Origin: Apoderus coryli
Lineage: Eukaryota > Arthropoda > Insecta > Coleoptera > Attelabidae
Reading direction: 5' to 3'
Assembly (NCBI GenBank): GCA_911728435.2
Contig: OU452199.1
Span: 9,124,860 to 9,188,859, forward strand
DNA: 64,000 nt
Made by a program: the position numbers and the translations under genes. Below the pieces are notes generated by a model, which was given only the letters and a program-made list of their open reading frames with translations, searched no databases and had not been told where the DNA came from. This document shows positions 43,852 to 55,022 of this stretch, piece after piece. Each line of letters opens with the position of its first letter. Positions within the stretch are counted from its first letter, which is position 1.

Positions 43852-44531
43852 TATATTAGTTTGGTTACCATGTCAATATTCATATAGTTAGGGACAGCTT
43901 TTGGCGCAAATATTTATGTATTGTAAGAATAACTAGAAATTATAATTATACTAACAATATAAATGACAATATTATTCTAGTTGGCGCTAATACGTATTTC
44001 TAGTGAGGATAACAATAAATTATGGTTATACTAACTATAATCAAGTTGACTATTTACACAATGTTTTCATAACGATGTGAAATCTGAAGGCTTTGCCGTG
44101 GTAACTGAAAACTGATTGCGATGACGACTATAAAAATCCTAACAATATCTTTCAGTTAGAACTGGCTACGATAATGCATTCCGTGATATATTGGTTTGGT
44201 TACAATGACAATATTCATATAATTAGGGACAGCTTTTGGCGCAAATATTTATGTATTGTGAGAATAACTAGAAATTATAGTTATACTAACAATATAAATG
44301 ACAATATTATTCTAGTTAGGATAGCATTTGGCGCTGATGCGTATTTCTAGTGAGGATAACAATAAATTATGTTTGTACTAACTATAATCAAGTTTACTAT
44401 AATACATAATGTTATCATAACGATGTAAAATCTGAAGGCCTTGTCGTGATAACTGGAAAGCTAATTACGTTGACTATAAAAAGACTAACAATATATTTCA
44501 GTTAGGACTCGCTACGATAATGCTTTCCGTG
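43852..44531. repeat. Tandem duplication, 336-bp unit
   Basis: Unit 1 starts TATATTAGTTTGGTTACC at 43852 and unit 2 starts TATATTGGTTTGGTTAC at 44188. Both share GGGACAGCTTTTGGCGCAAA, TCTAGTGAGGATAACAAT and CTACGATAATGC-TTCCGTGA. Divergence is moderate and includes small indels, so the duplication is not recent. Confidence 0.92.
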
Positions 44532-44659
44532 AGTAATTATGTTCTCCAAGGACCCCATAAATAGTCTTGTCAGATACCATTCGGGCATCTAAATTTCCCT
44601 GTGAAAAAAATCAAAATAATACAATCCAAAGTAATATTTTTTAAACAAAATTCATTAGT

Positions 44660-44735
44660 GCAAGTGCATGCTTCTTACTTAACAACGTATTTTTCGATTT
44701 TTTGCGGAAAAATTAGATGATATTACTTACGATTA
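44660..44735 (+). repeat. Direct repeat flanking a satellite-rich block (right)
   Basis: Partner of 42320-42405. Together they bracket about 2.3 kb. Confidence 0.7.
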
Positions 44736-44766
44736 ATATTTTATAGACCTTGATTCTCGTTACTTT

Positions 44767-45150
44767 TTTTTTAACATCCTTCTGGTCCTCCACTCGCACA
44801 CCTCGGTACGCACTTCAGCCCCCGGCGTGTACGAATGGCGTACTGTAGCCTTGAAGGCTTATTGTGCCTTTTCAGGATCATCTGCGCTCACTATCATTCT
44901 ACTACCACGCAACATTCATTCTTCGCCTAGATGGGCCACCGTCAGGTACCGTCTATAATGAACCCCCTAAACGGTCACCACGCGACATTCATTCTACAAC
45001 CTAGATGGGCCTCCGCAAGGTCCGTTTTTAATAAACTCCCAGACGGTTACCCATCCAACTTGTAGCCGCGCTCCACAGAGCTGCACTTCGACGGTCGTAA
45101 CTATATGATCCCGTCTAGGCTACCCGGCTACTTACTCGATGGCATTTGAG
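44767..45150 (-). mobile_element. LINE 3' end with poly(A), minus orientation
   Basis: Distinctly GC-richer than its surroundings. On minus it runs from about 45150 to a nine-A tail at 44768-44776. It contains two 73-bp direct repeats (from CCACGCAACATTC at 44905 and CCACGCGACATTC at 44978, plus coordinates). Possible residual coding on minus reads SADDPEKAQ, stop, AFKATVRHSYTPGAEVRTEV, which I could not assign to a clade. Confidence 0.5.
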
Positions 45151-45154
45151 AAAT

Positions 45155-46085
45155 TTAATCATAATATTACCTACTTGATAATGAAGAGTTGTGAAACAAT
45201 AACTACCTAACTACCTAACCTAATAAAGTCAGCTACTTAATATTTTTCAAGGATAGGGAAAAAAGTTTAAAATTTAATATTTCTACTTTATGATTAGTTA
45301 ATTTTAGCCGCTAATGTCATGGTCAACCTGAGAACATGGAATTGCGCCTCTAGATGTCCTCGAAGTACTATTTTTTACACTTTACATGTAGTAAAACCTG
45401 AACACTGTATTCAATTTAGTAGGTAGGCATTTTAAAATAAAATAGCATTCCAAAAGAAAATTAATAGCCTTTATGAGCCAGTTATTTTCATTTTATACTG
45501 CGCCAGTAAACAAGCTTCGGGTGCTAAATAAAATCGCTAATATTAAGCGACTTAACGTTGTATAGATATACTTCTTCATACACAGCATTATTGAGGATTA
45601 TCTGGTGCAAAGAAGCTGAGGATGCTTATTAAAATTTACGCTGTTAACCTAAGCGGCTTTAAAAATATCGTAAATAATTTAGCACTACCGTGATGGTTAA
45701 AATTACTTCCTTGCCGAACAGTTATAAGTATATAATATTTCTTAGAGATATTTTGATTCTATGTTTATTGTGACACAAAATTATTTTTATTAATTTATTT
45801 ATTTAGAATTTATTATATATAAATTTATACAGGGTTATTCACGCCATACCACACGGAATAGGGTGCGGCTAATCTATTTAATTTCCTAAAAGTTTTATTT
45901 ATGGGTTCGATAAAAATCATTCATGGCTACATTTTAAAAATATTGTAAATCTATACAGGGTGTCCCAAATATAAGAAAAGAACCATAGTTGTGTTTTTTT
46001 AAATGGAATGTCTTGTATATGAATATATTTTTAGATTCCCCGTTCAAAATAAACGTAACTTTCATTAAAATACATTCACCTAAAC
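45155..46085. other. Unassigned stretch with TIR-like scraps
   Basis: TACAGGGTTATTCACGCC near 45829 and TACAGGGTGTCCCAAATATA near 45954 look like single ends of TA-inserting transposons. No matching partners found. Confidence 0.4.
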
Positions 46086-46088
46086 CCA

Positions 46089-46922
46089 ACATCCGGTATA
46101 TGAGGTCAAAATTAGATGCACAAAGTAATAATCTGTTGAAAATTCTTACCTAAGAGTTGGGAATTTTTCATGAAACAGTTTTTTATCTATCTATCAAAGG
46201 AGAAAGAATAGACATGATTTTTATTCTGGGAGAATGGTCCAAAAATGCTTTACTGGCATGGCGAGTTTCCAGAGACTGTTAAGGCAATTTAACGAAAGAT
46301 ACCACCCAAACACAGTGCAACTGCATCAAGAAATTTTCAATATTCATTTTAAATCGTGTTGAATTTTGTACATGGGCATGAACAAAATCATCGAAAATGA
46401 AAACTTTTTTAATAGGGGAGATGAAGGAGCAAATAAAGGATGCGTTTAGAAGCGTTACATCAGGTAAAAGTTGTTGAAGGATTTAAGAAAAGGATATTTT
46501 GAATATTTATTATAAAATTTATCAGTATTCATGTATATCTTGTTATTTCATTTAAGTGAAAAATGTATTTATTTATTATGTTATCGTTTAAATATATGGT
46601 TTGTCAAATTCTCATGGCTGACTTGATAAATATTATAATTTTGAAAAATTCTTCCTATTACTACCAATGTGTGCTTTTTCCATGCATGTATAAAAATATA
46701 CATATCTATAGGATAACCTTATAGTGATTAATAGATAATTAATTTCATCATCATCAAATACAGGGTGGTCTACATTAAATTAACAGGTTCAATTAAAAAT
46801 TCGCGTAATATTATGAATATGTGCATTTTCCACGAAAACGTCAAGAGTTATCCATAGGAAAGTATTATAATATTTGACAGATAATTACTTTGTGCATCTA
46901 ATTTTGACATCATATACCGGGT
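46089..46922 (+). mobile_element. Internally deleted Tc1/mariner-like element
   Basis: CCGGTATATGAKGTCAAAATT and following AGATGCACAAAGTAAT form inverted ends (about 46090-46135 and about 46880-46921). Between them the N-terminal and C-terminal ends of a transposase are fused. Confidence 0.65.
46214..46502 (+). pseudogene. Fused N- and C-terminal remnants of a Tc1/mariner-like transposase
   Basis: Starts MIFILGEWSKNALLAWRV (the FVLGECNQNA-type N-terminus of this transposase group). A frame change gives RLLRQFNERYHPNTVQLHQE from the HTH. After a gap comes MKEQIKDAFRSVTSG, and after another shift VEGFKKRIF, which is the C-terminal LKEQIRxAFxSVTPExxxxV block. The whole DDE catalytic domain between them is deleted. 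Confidence 0.65.
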
Positions 46923-46924
46923 GG

Positions 46925-47590
46925 ATAAATAAGTTATTTAGAATTAAACTTTACGGTCATATAACTTATATTATGAGATTATTTAGTATTGATTTTTTAT
47001 TTGGCGTAACAAATGTTGAGTGGGTATATATAAATCTTTAAAGTAGTAACTTTTTTTTATTTACTACGAGGATTTCTTTTATAAACTAACCGTAGAGAAT
47101 TCGTGACACACCATGTTATATAGGGTTACTCTTTCCTTTTAAGATTATTAGAATATTCGGAATAACGCTGAATATTGCAGGGTATTGATCCGAATCAAAC
47201 GTAGAGCCAACTTGTGAAAAATACATTCCATTTTCCAGTTAAAACAGTCGGCTATCATAAACATTTTATACCGATCTGAGAGCGCTAGCTATAGGTAAAA
47301 CAATTTCCAGCTCTTGGAAATGACACCCACATTTTAGTAGACGGAATACTTGTAGACAATGAAATAGGAATAGCAATTGCTGATAGCAGAAATTATATAT
47401 CTGTTATTAGAAAAAAACCTTAAACGAACATCAAAATCTGTGGTTTCTTTTTTCATTTAGAATTTTAAATAAAACAATTAAATGTTTAATTGACAAACAT
47501 ATTGTCCAAATTTAAAATTTCAATCTAAACTCTAATTGACATATAAATTCTCCATAACTTGACCTCTCTTAACATTATCTCATCCTTATC
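46925..47590. other. Unassigned stretch
   Basis: No gene or clear repeat. Confidence 0.4.
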
Positions 47591-47594
47591 GCTA

Positions 47595-47628
47595 CTGAGG
47601 ATGGGAACTGCAGTCCCGAAATATGTAC
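47595..47628 (+). repeat. Hammerhead-core-like hairpin motif (copy e)
   Basis: CTGAGGA, T, GGGAaCTG/CAGTCCC hairpin, GAAATATGTACC. It sits just before the RTE-like LINE and may be part of another element's 3' end. No stem I. Confidence 0.35.
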
Positions 47629-47654
47629 CTATATCTGTATAGTGTTTAAAAAAA

Positions 47655-49170
47655 TGAAATACCGGGATATCAACCCTTGGCCTGATGATTGGACGAAGTC
47701 AGTATATGTGCCAATACACAAGAAAGGACTAAAAAAGATATATGCGACAACTATAGAACAATAGCTCTAATCGCACACGCTAGCAAGGTCATGTTAAAGA
47801 TAATGTCGGAACGCATAAAGCCTTATCTCCTACCACAATGACCACCAGAACAAGCCGGCTTTGTCCCAGGGCGCGGTACCAGAGAATAGATTTTAAACCT
47901 CATACAAATAATCGAAAAATCGAGGAAATTCAATGTGCCTACTTATCTATGCCACAGTTTAATATACAGTTACTTCACTTCGTGTCGGAATGTTTTATCT
48001 CTCTGTCTTCAAATCAATTCGCCGCTACTATATTTATAGTATAGTATCTTATAGTATATATAGATATAGTATATATAGTACCGGGCCAGAAATGTGGCTG
48101 GGATTGCGACGAGTCGATGCCGTTTTTAGCGTCTACTGACCCTTCTTCTATGCCTATGCTTTATAGATTACTCTAAAGAATTTGACTGCATACGATGGCA
48201 AAACTTATGGACTATCTTAACTGAAATGGGCGCACCTCACCACTTAGTATCCCTAATACAAAAATTATGCGACAACAACACAGCATACGTTAGAGTAGAA
48301 GGAGATCTGACCAAACCATTCAGAGTAAGTAAACGAGTGAAGCAGGGTTGTATACTAAGCCGACTACTCTTTAACATCTATGGCGAATTCAGGGAGGAAT
48401 TACCATTGACGGCATTAAAATCTGCAACTTGCGCTACGCCGGTGATACGACTCTAATCGCTGCATCGGAAGAAGAATTGATCAATCTTATACGAAGAGTC
48501 GAAGAACCGAGCAACGAAGTAGGTTTGCAGATAAACAGAAAGAAAACCAAAATAATGATAATAGACCTGAAGTAAAAAGGATAAACAACATCGAGACAGT
48601 TGACGCTTTCATATACCTATCTTGGTGCTAAAATCTCGAGCAAGGGCGGATCCAGCGAGGAAATCAAAAGGAGAAGCGCAATAGCGCAAGAAGCCATGAC
48701 CAAACTAACCAAAGTATGGAAAAGCCATTCATTACATATCCCTTAATACCAAAATGAGGCTAGTCAAGAGCTTGGTGTTTTCAGTCTTTCTATGGATGGT
48801 ATGGATCAGAATGCTGGACTTTAAGAAATACTGATAAGCGGAAGATAGATGCTTTCGAAATGTTTTGCTGCCGCAGAATGCTGAGAGTGTCTTGGACTGA
48901 GAGAAGAACCAACTAATTCATTCGTGATTAACTTAGAATTTAGAAGAGATTGAGCGGAGAAAATAGCTAAATTCTTTGGTCATTTGGTTAGAAGAAATGG
49001 TTTTGAGAGACTCACTCTGGAAGGGACAGGCAAAAGAACAAGAGGAAGGTCACCTACAAGCGATACATGGATCTTATAACCGGTCTAACCGGCAAAAACC
49101 TTACCCAAACATTCAAGATGGCAGAAGATAGACAGGAATGGAGAGCCATCACAGATAACAATACATGAGT
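47655..49170 (+). pseudogene. RTE-like LINE reverse transcriptase, decayed
   Basis: Followed across many frameshifts: WPDDWTKSVYVPIHKKG, IALIAHASKVMLKIMSERIK, PEQAGFVPGRGT, ILNLIQIIEKSRKFNVPTY, IDYSKEFDCIRWQ, MGAPHHLVSLIQKLCDNNTA, VKQGCILSRLLFNIYGE, LRYAGDTTLIAASEEEL, SKGGSSEEIKRRSAIAQEAM, MRLVKSLVFSVFL, DAFEMFCCRRMLRVSW, KFFGHLVRRNGFERL and AEDRQEWRAITDNNT. The order matches the palm, thumb and C-terminal tail of insect RTE-type LINEs, although the clade is not certain. The catalytic YADD reads YAGD (48435-48446), so the active site is lost. 5' truncated; interrupted by a 200-bp insertion. Confidence 0.85.
47953..48154. mobile_element. About 200-bp insertion in the LINE
   Basis: The LINE frame ...NVPTYLC stops at 47952 and resumes at 48155 (TATGC TTT ATA GAT). 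Removing 47953-48154 restores the local reading with a TATGC duplication; TCTATGCC also repeats at 47946 and 48147. The insert holds TATAGTATATATA low-complexity sequence and a GC-richer end. No TIR; possibly a SINE fragment. Confidence 0.6.
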
Positions 49171-49179
49171 TCATAATGC

Positions 49180-51335
49180 TCGAAACCGACCAAACAACTA
49201 AGAAGAGAAGAATAGTGCTTAACATTTATTAATTAATAGTGCATTTATGTGGATTATTAAGCACGACTTCAATGTTATGTTGTTAACAAGAGCGAACCGA
49301 AAATTCAGCTCAAACTGTTTCTCTTACAAGTGTTCAATGAAACCGAAATTCGTTAGACGGCTACGCTACTGAATCACAGAAGTTATATGCAGTTTTTCTT
49401 CTTCCACAACTTTAACTTATTTCACTTTTGAGGCACACCCAAACACATACATAAAATCTACAAACATGCTGTCATAAAAGTTCTAAACAACAAAAATATT
49501 TTAATACTGGTATTTTTGTAGACAAGACAAAGCAATACGTAAAATCTGGACAAGTCTCTGGAGGTGCATTTTATAAAAAGTTCACGTACTAAACAGAGAC
49601 GTGCCTCAAACATCTGCAGTGCAATATATATTGTTTGGTGGTCAGCCATAGAAAAATATGTTTCATTTGATGCATACGAGTAAAAACATTCCATATATTA
49701 GAGCGGATATGTTGCTTTTTGAAAATTACCACCAATTTTCTATGGACAAATTGAAATAGCGAAACGTAAAGTCTGTGAATAGGAAAATAAGTCGCTTGGA
49801 AATTGAAGTTTTCGATTCTAATATTTTTATAAACAAAATTGTTCCATGAAATATTTTTTTTTTGCATTTTTAAACGTGCATTTTCATCAAATATTTTGGA
49901 CACTTGCAAACTGGAACTATCTTAATCAAATGGATATGTTGTTCAAAAATTAGGCTATCGTTGAATAGTAACTTTATTCACCAGTTTTATATAACATCCT
50001 CAAATAGTCGAATTTTGATACTACACACTTTATTTTCTCTATGAAAAGAATCAAATCTTAATGGTTTTTCATTTATTTTGGAGCATATTGTCCAAATGCT
50101 CTGGAAAACGTTTGAGTAAGTGAACTAAACTAGTTCCATTTAAAGTTCTTGTCTATTTAATCAAAACAAAACGAAGTATATTCTCTTAGAGTTTAGTGGA
50201 TAATAACTATACACGAAATCTTACCGAATACGAAATCTACTAATTAAACACTTTAAACACACAAAGATACGTTTAAATATTTGACGAAATTCGGTATTAA
50301 AATTATCCGCCATGCAATTGTATAGAAATATAATGCTAAATTGCAATGTATATTATAGACTCAAGTAAACTTTCAATGTTAAACTACTAAAGTTAACAAA
50401 AGGGGGAACAATAGCATCGAGTTCTGTTTGTTACTGAATTAGGTTTATTTTATAAGACATAACTTTACAAGTGTGTTTGAAAAGATTATTTAGGTAAGTT
50501 GTAGGTATCCTTAGGGTAGTATTATACCTGTTAGGTCTTCTTAAAAAAAGTGCAACTTACTTAATATTTTAATTTAAAAATAAACTAAAGCCCTGAATAA
50601 TTTTCAAGAATGTAGGTATGTATTTAAATAGATTTTATTTATTATTTTCATTTCCAATCATGATTAAAGTTGCTGTTAGGTTTTGGTTTATAATAATAAG
50701 TATCCTTATCTCTACTTGCACCGATAAATTAGTTGACTGGTCGCTAGTCCTTTACTTTTGTAGAAGTGTCGAGAAATTTATTTTCGTATAAAGTACACAA
50801 AATGGGTGAGAAAAAAAATGGTTCAAAAGTGAAATTGATGAATTAGTTAATATGTACCACAATCAGTTTCTTTTGATCTTGTATTTCTCTTGAACTTTAT
50901 ATAAATATAGAAAATACATTATTAGATACTTGATTTTCCAACAAATTTAATTTACTCAACTCCCACAATAATATAACAAATATTAAAATATTATTTTATC
51001 TAAAAACACTACTAATTTATACTTATTTTTATTTTACTACATTATTCACATGAACTAAATCTGGTAGAATTGTTTTTAAATGAGACAATGTTGACACATT
51101 TGGCATTCGAATATTGATTTTTTACCGTCCTCACCAGACGGCTACAATTTCAATAACAATATAAAAAGTTCAATGAACTGGGTCATAGAGATGCAAGAAA
51201 TATATCGATATATTCTTTCTTTCATTATTAGAGATGCAAGAAATGTATGATAGAAATTCGAAGTCGATCGAATTATATATACATCGCTATCATAAGAACA
51301 TGAGTTCGTTTTAGGTGAACAGTGTTTTTTTTTTC
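49180..51335. other. Unassigned stretch
   Basis: No gene recognised in 2.1 kb. The overlapping minus-strand frames at 49458-49909 lack motifs. Confidence 0.4.
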
Positions 51336-51339
51336 CGCA

Positions 51340-52030
51340 GCAGCTTTCATAATATACTGCATAATTTTTTACGCATTTAATTGAATATAACCTAAAATAT
51401 GTAATATAAAATATTAGACCACATTGGCTTTCGAAAATAGTAGGTATAAAATTTACCCCATTTTAAAAGATTAAAAAAAAACCGTATTTCTTAAACATAG
51501 CAGAAATATTAACTAGTTATTTATAGCCTTGATAGAATATAACCTATAAAATGTGTCGTAAATAACTTACTTTCATAGGCGTTCGTAAATAGTGGAAAAG
51601 GAGTCAAAACATAAAAAATATATATTTCCTAAACTTATTCGAAATATGGAATAATTTTTCATAGTTGTGATACAATATAAGCTAAAAAATATTCCATAAA
51701 AGCATTTGTTCACACAGGCGTTCTAAAATAGTCTAAAAAAAGGGTCAAAAACAAAAAAAAAATGTTTCCCAAATAGACTAGAAAAATTGGCTTGATACAA
51801 TATAGGTTTGATATACAAAATGCAGCATAATTAACATTTTTATTTTGGTGATTAACAGTGAGCGAATGCAAGGGGTTTAAAAGAGGATTCAAAAATTAAA
51901 AAATCATAGTTCTTAAACTTATCCGAAATATTGAATAATTTTTTGTGCGTTTAATTAAATATAACCTAAACAATTAGACCACATTGACATTCGAAAGAAG
52001 TGTAAAATGGGGTAGAAAAGGTTAGAAAAT
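51340..52030. repeat. Degenerate satellite, about 136-bp unit (left block)
   Basis: A CATAGGCGTTCGTAAATAGT-GTAAAA-GGGTC-like segment recurs near 51418, 51577, 51713, 51850 and 51978, with CCTAAACTTATTCGAAATAT and ATAATATAACCTA-AAAATG between copies. Spacing is 128-159 bp and copies differ strongly, so the array is old. Confidence 0.8.
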
Positions 52031-52744
52031 AGTTATTTATGTAATGAGTGTGCGAACAATAATTTCGCGCATTGAGACAGAAATTTATTTTGACGATGCG
52101 CAGCGGAGTCAAAATATCTGTTGAATGCGCGAAATTTCTTCGCACACCTATTACATACAACATTTTTTCTACAACTGCAGATATTTCGTTTCATCAATAA
52201 TTACTATTCTAAAGAATACTCATATTATTTATAATAATTATAAATTATATAATATTACTATGAAAAGTAGAACATACCCACATACGCTTTTTTAATTTTG
52301 ACAAAAAGGTGACAACTAGTTTTTATTGTAATTTCTAATAATTTAATATTAAGTATGTAAAATATGGAAAATAAAGCTAAAAGCAGTGACCAAGAGGCAG
52401 TATGAAAGGACATACAGTCAATTCAAAGAGTGCTGTAAAACTAAAAAATTTGAAAAAGTGAGTGAAAATGTTCTGTTAGGATATTTGTACCATTAACGTG
52501 AATATTGTGAAGAATATTTAATACCTACTTAATTATGAATGTTTGAATCAATTTATGTTTTTCATATATTATTAGTACCTACAATAAAGTTGAATTCTAC
52601 GTACTTACCTACATCGTGTTAAAGTTACTGCACGCAGTATTTCGCAAACGCCGGTGCGCGAAGAAAATACGTCGCACATCGGCGTTTGCGAAATATCATT
52701 TGTCACATTAAAAGTGGTGAAAAAATGTCACTCTTTTTTGACAG
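52031..52744. mobile_element. Hairpin-bearing insertion in the satellite
   Basis: Interrupts the satellite, which resumes at about 52745. It begins with an imperfect inverted repeat (52040-52094 with 52108-52155, containing TTTCGCGCATT/AATGCGCGAAA) and has a perfect 15-bp hairpin near its right end (52639-52694). TTTTTCTACAACTG near 52166 is inverted at about 52741. No coding sequence; class unknown. Confidence 0.55.
52639..52694. repeat. Perfect 15-bp inverted repeat
   Basis: ATTTCGCAAACGCCG (52639-52653) and its inverse (52680-52694), with CG-rich GTGCGCGAAG in the loop. Confidence 0.85.
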
Positions 52745-53175
52745 TTGTAGAAAAAAACGTATTTCTTAAGCATACCAGAAATATTGACTAGTTATTTATA
52801 GCTTTGATAGTATAACCTATAAAATGTGTAAATAACTTGTTTTCATAGGCGTTCGTAAATAGTGTAAAAGCGATCAAAATAAAAAAAATATATACTTCCT
52901 AAACTTATTCGGAATACGAAATAATTTTTCATGGTTGTGATAGAATATAACCTAAAAAATGTTACATAAATGAACTGGTTCACACAGGCGGTCGAAAATG
53001 GTGTAAAAACGGGTCGAAAACGAAAAAAAAAATGTTTTCCCAAATATATTAGAGAAATTGGCTAATTATTATATATAGCTTTGATATAAGATAACCTACA
53101 ACATGCAGCATAACAATTTTGTTTACATAGGCGTTCGTAAATAGTAGAAAAGGGGGCAAAATAAATTTTATAATA
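52745..53175. repeat. Degenerate satellite, about 136-bp unit (right block)
   Basis: Continues the array of 51.3-52.0 kb: GGCGTTCGTAAATAGTGTAAAA near 52847, GGCGGTCGAAAATGGTGTAAAA near 52985 and GGCGTTCGTAAATAGTAGAAAA near 53131. CGTATTTCTTAAGCATA at 52758 corresponds to CGTATTTCTTAAACATA at 51483. Confidence 0.8.
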
Positions 53176-53179
53176 AAAC

Positions 53180-54165
53180 AAAAGAAAATAAATTAATTTG
53201 CGTAAAAGACTTGGCCTAGAAGATCTGAAATATAAAATATGTAGGTATAAATAGTGCCTCCCAAGAAAAGAAGAAGGAACAAAACCCGATACTTAAAATA
53301 AAACAGCTGATGTCTAAAACAAAAAAAATATTTATAAATTTTAAATAACATTATTACTTTTACACTTAAATATTCGTGCCTTGAGGGCAACAGTTTATTT
53401 TTTAATAATTCGGAAACATATCATTGAGAAATTTCACCTTGGATTTGTAAATAAAATATCGATTTCAATAAATTTATATGGTTCTTAATGAATCCATTAA
53501 CATTATTACAAATGTATTATGATATTTACAAAACGACTATAAATATTAAAATAATAAAATAATTATTTTTAAAATATTATTAACAAATTATATAACTTTT
53601 AACCATATAATATATTGCAGCTAATTGGGCGTTCCAATGCGGTAATTTTTTTTTTACGGAAATTCCTGCAAACATTTAATCGACTGCCTAGAGATGTGAG
53701 TGTTTAATTACAGATCCGTGTGGTGCTTAAAATAAGGACGTTAGAATTATTTGTTTTAGTTCGATCGTTAGATAAACAAGCCGGAGTTCGATTTCAATGC
53801 GAAATGCCGTGTAATCCACTTTAGTTGGGAGTTAGAGGAGGAAAGAAGGGAGTTGAATATTTAGTCAGCTTCGACTTTTGGATTTTCTCTATTAAAAAGA
53901 GATTGGGAAAGTGTGTGGTTTGACGTGAAACAAGATTTAGAAAATGACGTGTGTGTAGGATATAAGATTCATTTTATTTAATAGCTTTATTATAGAAAGA
54001 TTTGGATTATGTTGATGCTTTACCTTAGGGAAGTAATTGCGGCAATAGTACAGGGCTTTAGTTGCTACTAAGAAAGTAAGGGTTATAGTTCGATAGTGAG
54101 CATCTTCATTAGTTATCAGTTATCATGCTCATGTTCAGTTGAATATTATTAGCTCGGACCCTCCC
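53180..54165. other. Unassigned stretch
   Basis: AT-rich, no gene or RNA recognised. The minus-strand frame at 53193-53390 has no motif. Confidence 0.4.
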
Positions 54166-54169
54166 TTGC

Positions 54170-55020
54170 ATGAGGGTGTGTATCGTTTTGCTGGGTGAGC
54201 TTTTTTCTAGACTAGCGAGAAGAAGGGCTACTTCTCCGAGAATCGAGTTCTAGCTACGAGGCCGGAATATAATATATGTCCCGCCATTTCATTATGCTAC
54301 AACCATTGGAATTAGGACAACCTAATACACGATAATTGCTTGGCTCTTGATTTCGAAGGATAAATAGACTTTTCTCGACATCTAGACATTCAGTACACTC
54401 TGCCAGTCGCCGGTTTTGGTCTGAGAAATTCTCATTTAGCCACATCTCTTGCCAGAAAGTCGACCATTTCATTCCGCTTTAGATTATAGAGGACAGAGCT
54501 CCAGACCAGAGTCAGATTAATTTTTTTTCGAACAATTGAGCCTGGTTTGAAAATTTCACACTATTCTTGATTTAGATCTTGATGAATTGAGGCTTTTATG
54601 ATCGCTTGGGTATCAGAGAAGATTTAAATGGACCTTTGCGTACAGCAGCTCTACACACAGATCAATGGTTACAACTAAAGTCTGAAATACATTAGCGTGG
54701 AAACCCAGAAATTGTGATATTATTGTCTTTGGTCGGCTTCCGTAAAGTCCGACATCTATACCTGAGTATGTTTTTGAACCATCAGTAAACCAGCAATAAT
54801 CAGCATTTTGTAACTCCCTCTATTCTAGATGCATTGATCTCTGCTGGAAAATATTTTATAAAGCAGAACATAGTTTGTTGCTGGTGGCATTTCATCAGCG
54901 TTCACTCCCAGATTGCTGTGACTTTCTTTGAAATTAAGCCACTCATACCCCTTCATACGTGCCTGGTAGGTACGTGGTATAATATGTATGTAGGCCACCT
55001 AGAGGAGTTAAATCCAGATG
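54170..55020 (-). pseudogene. LINE RNase H domain and 3' end, decayed
   Basis: On minus: GLISKKVTAIWE near 54940, several stops, then an RNase H-like segment LWSGALSSIKRNEMVDFLAR, DVAK, RPKPATGR, SIYPSKSRAKQLSCIRLS. This corresponds to the W.PGHSGIEGNE.AD.LAR block of RNase H-bearing LINEs (R1, LOA or I type), followed by a 3' UTR. It is the downstream half of the element whose RT half lies at 56250-56870; the foldback element between them split it. Confidence 0.7.
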
Positions 55021-55022
55021 TA

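Noticed and set aside
47681..47705. CTGATGATTGGACGAAGTC as another hammerhead
   Set aside because: GAAG replaces GAAA, no stems form, and the sequence is explained as LINE coding (WPDDWTKS).
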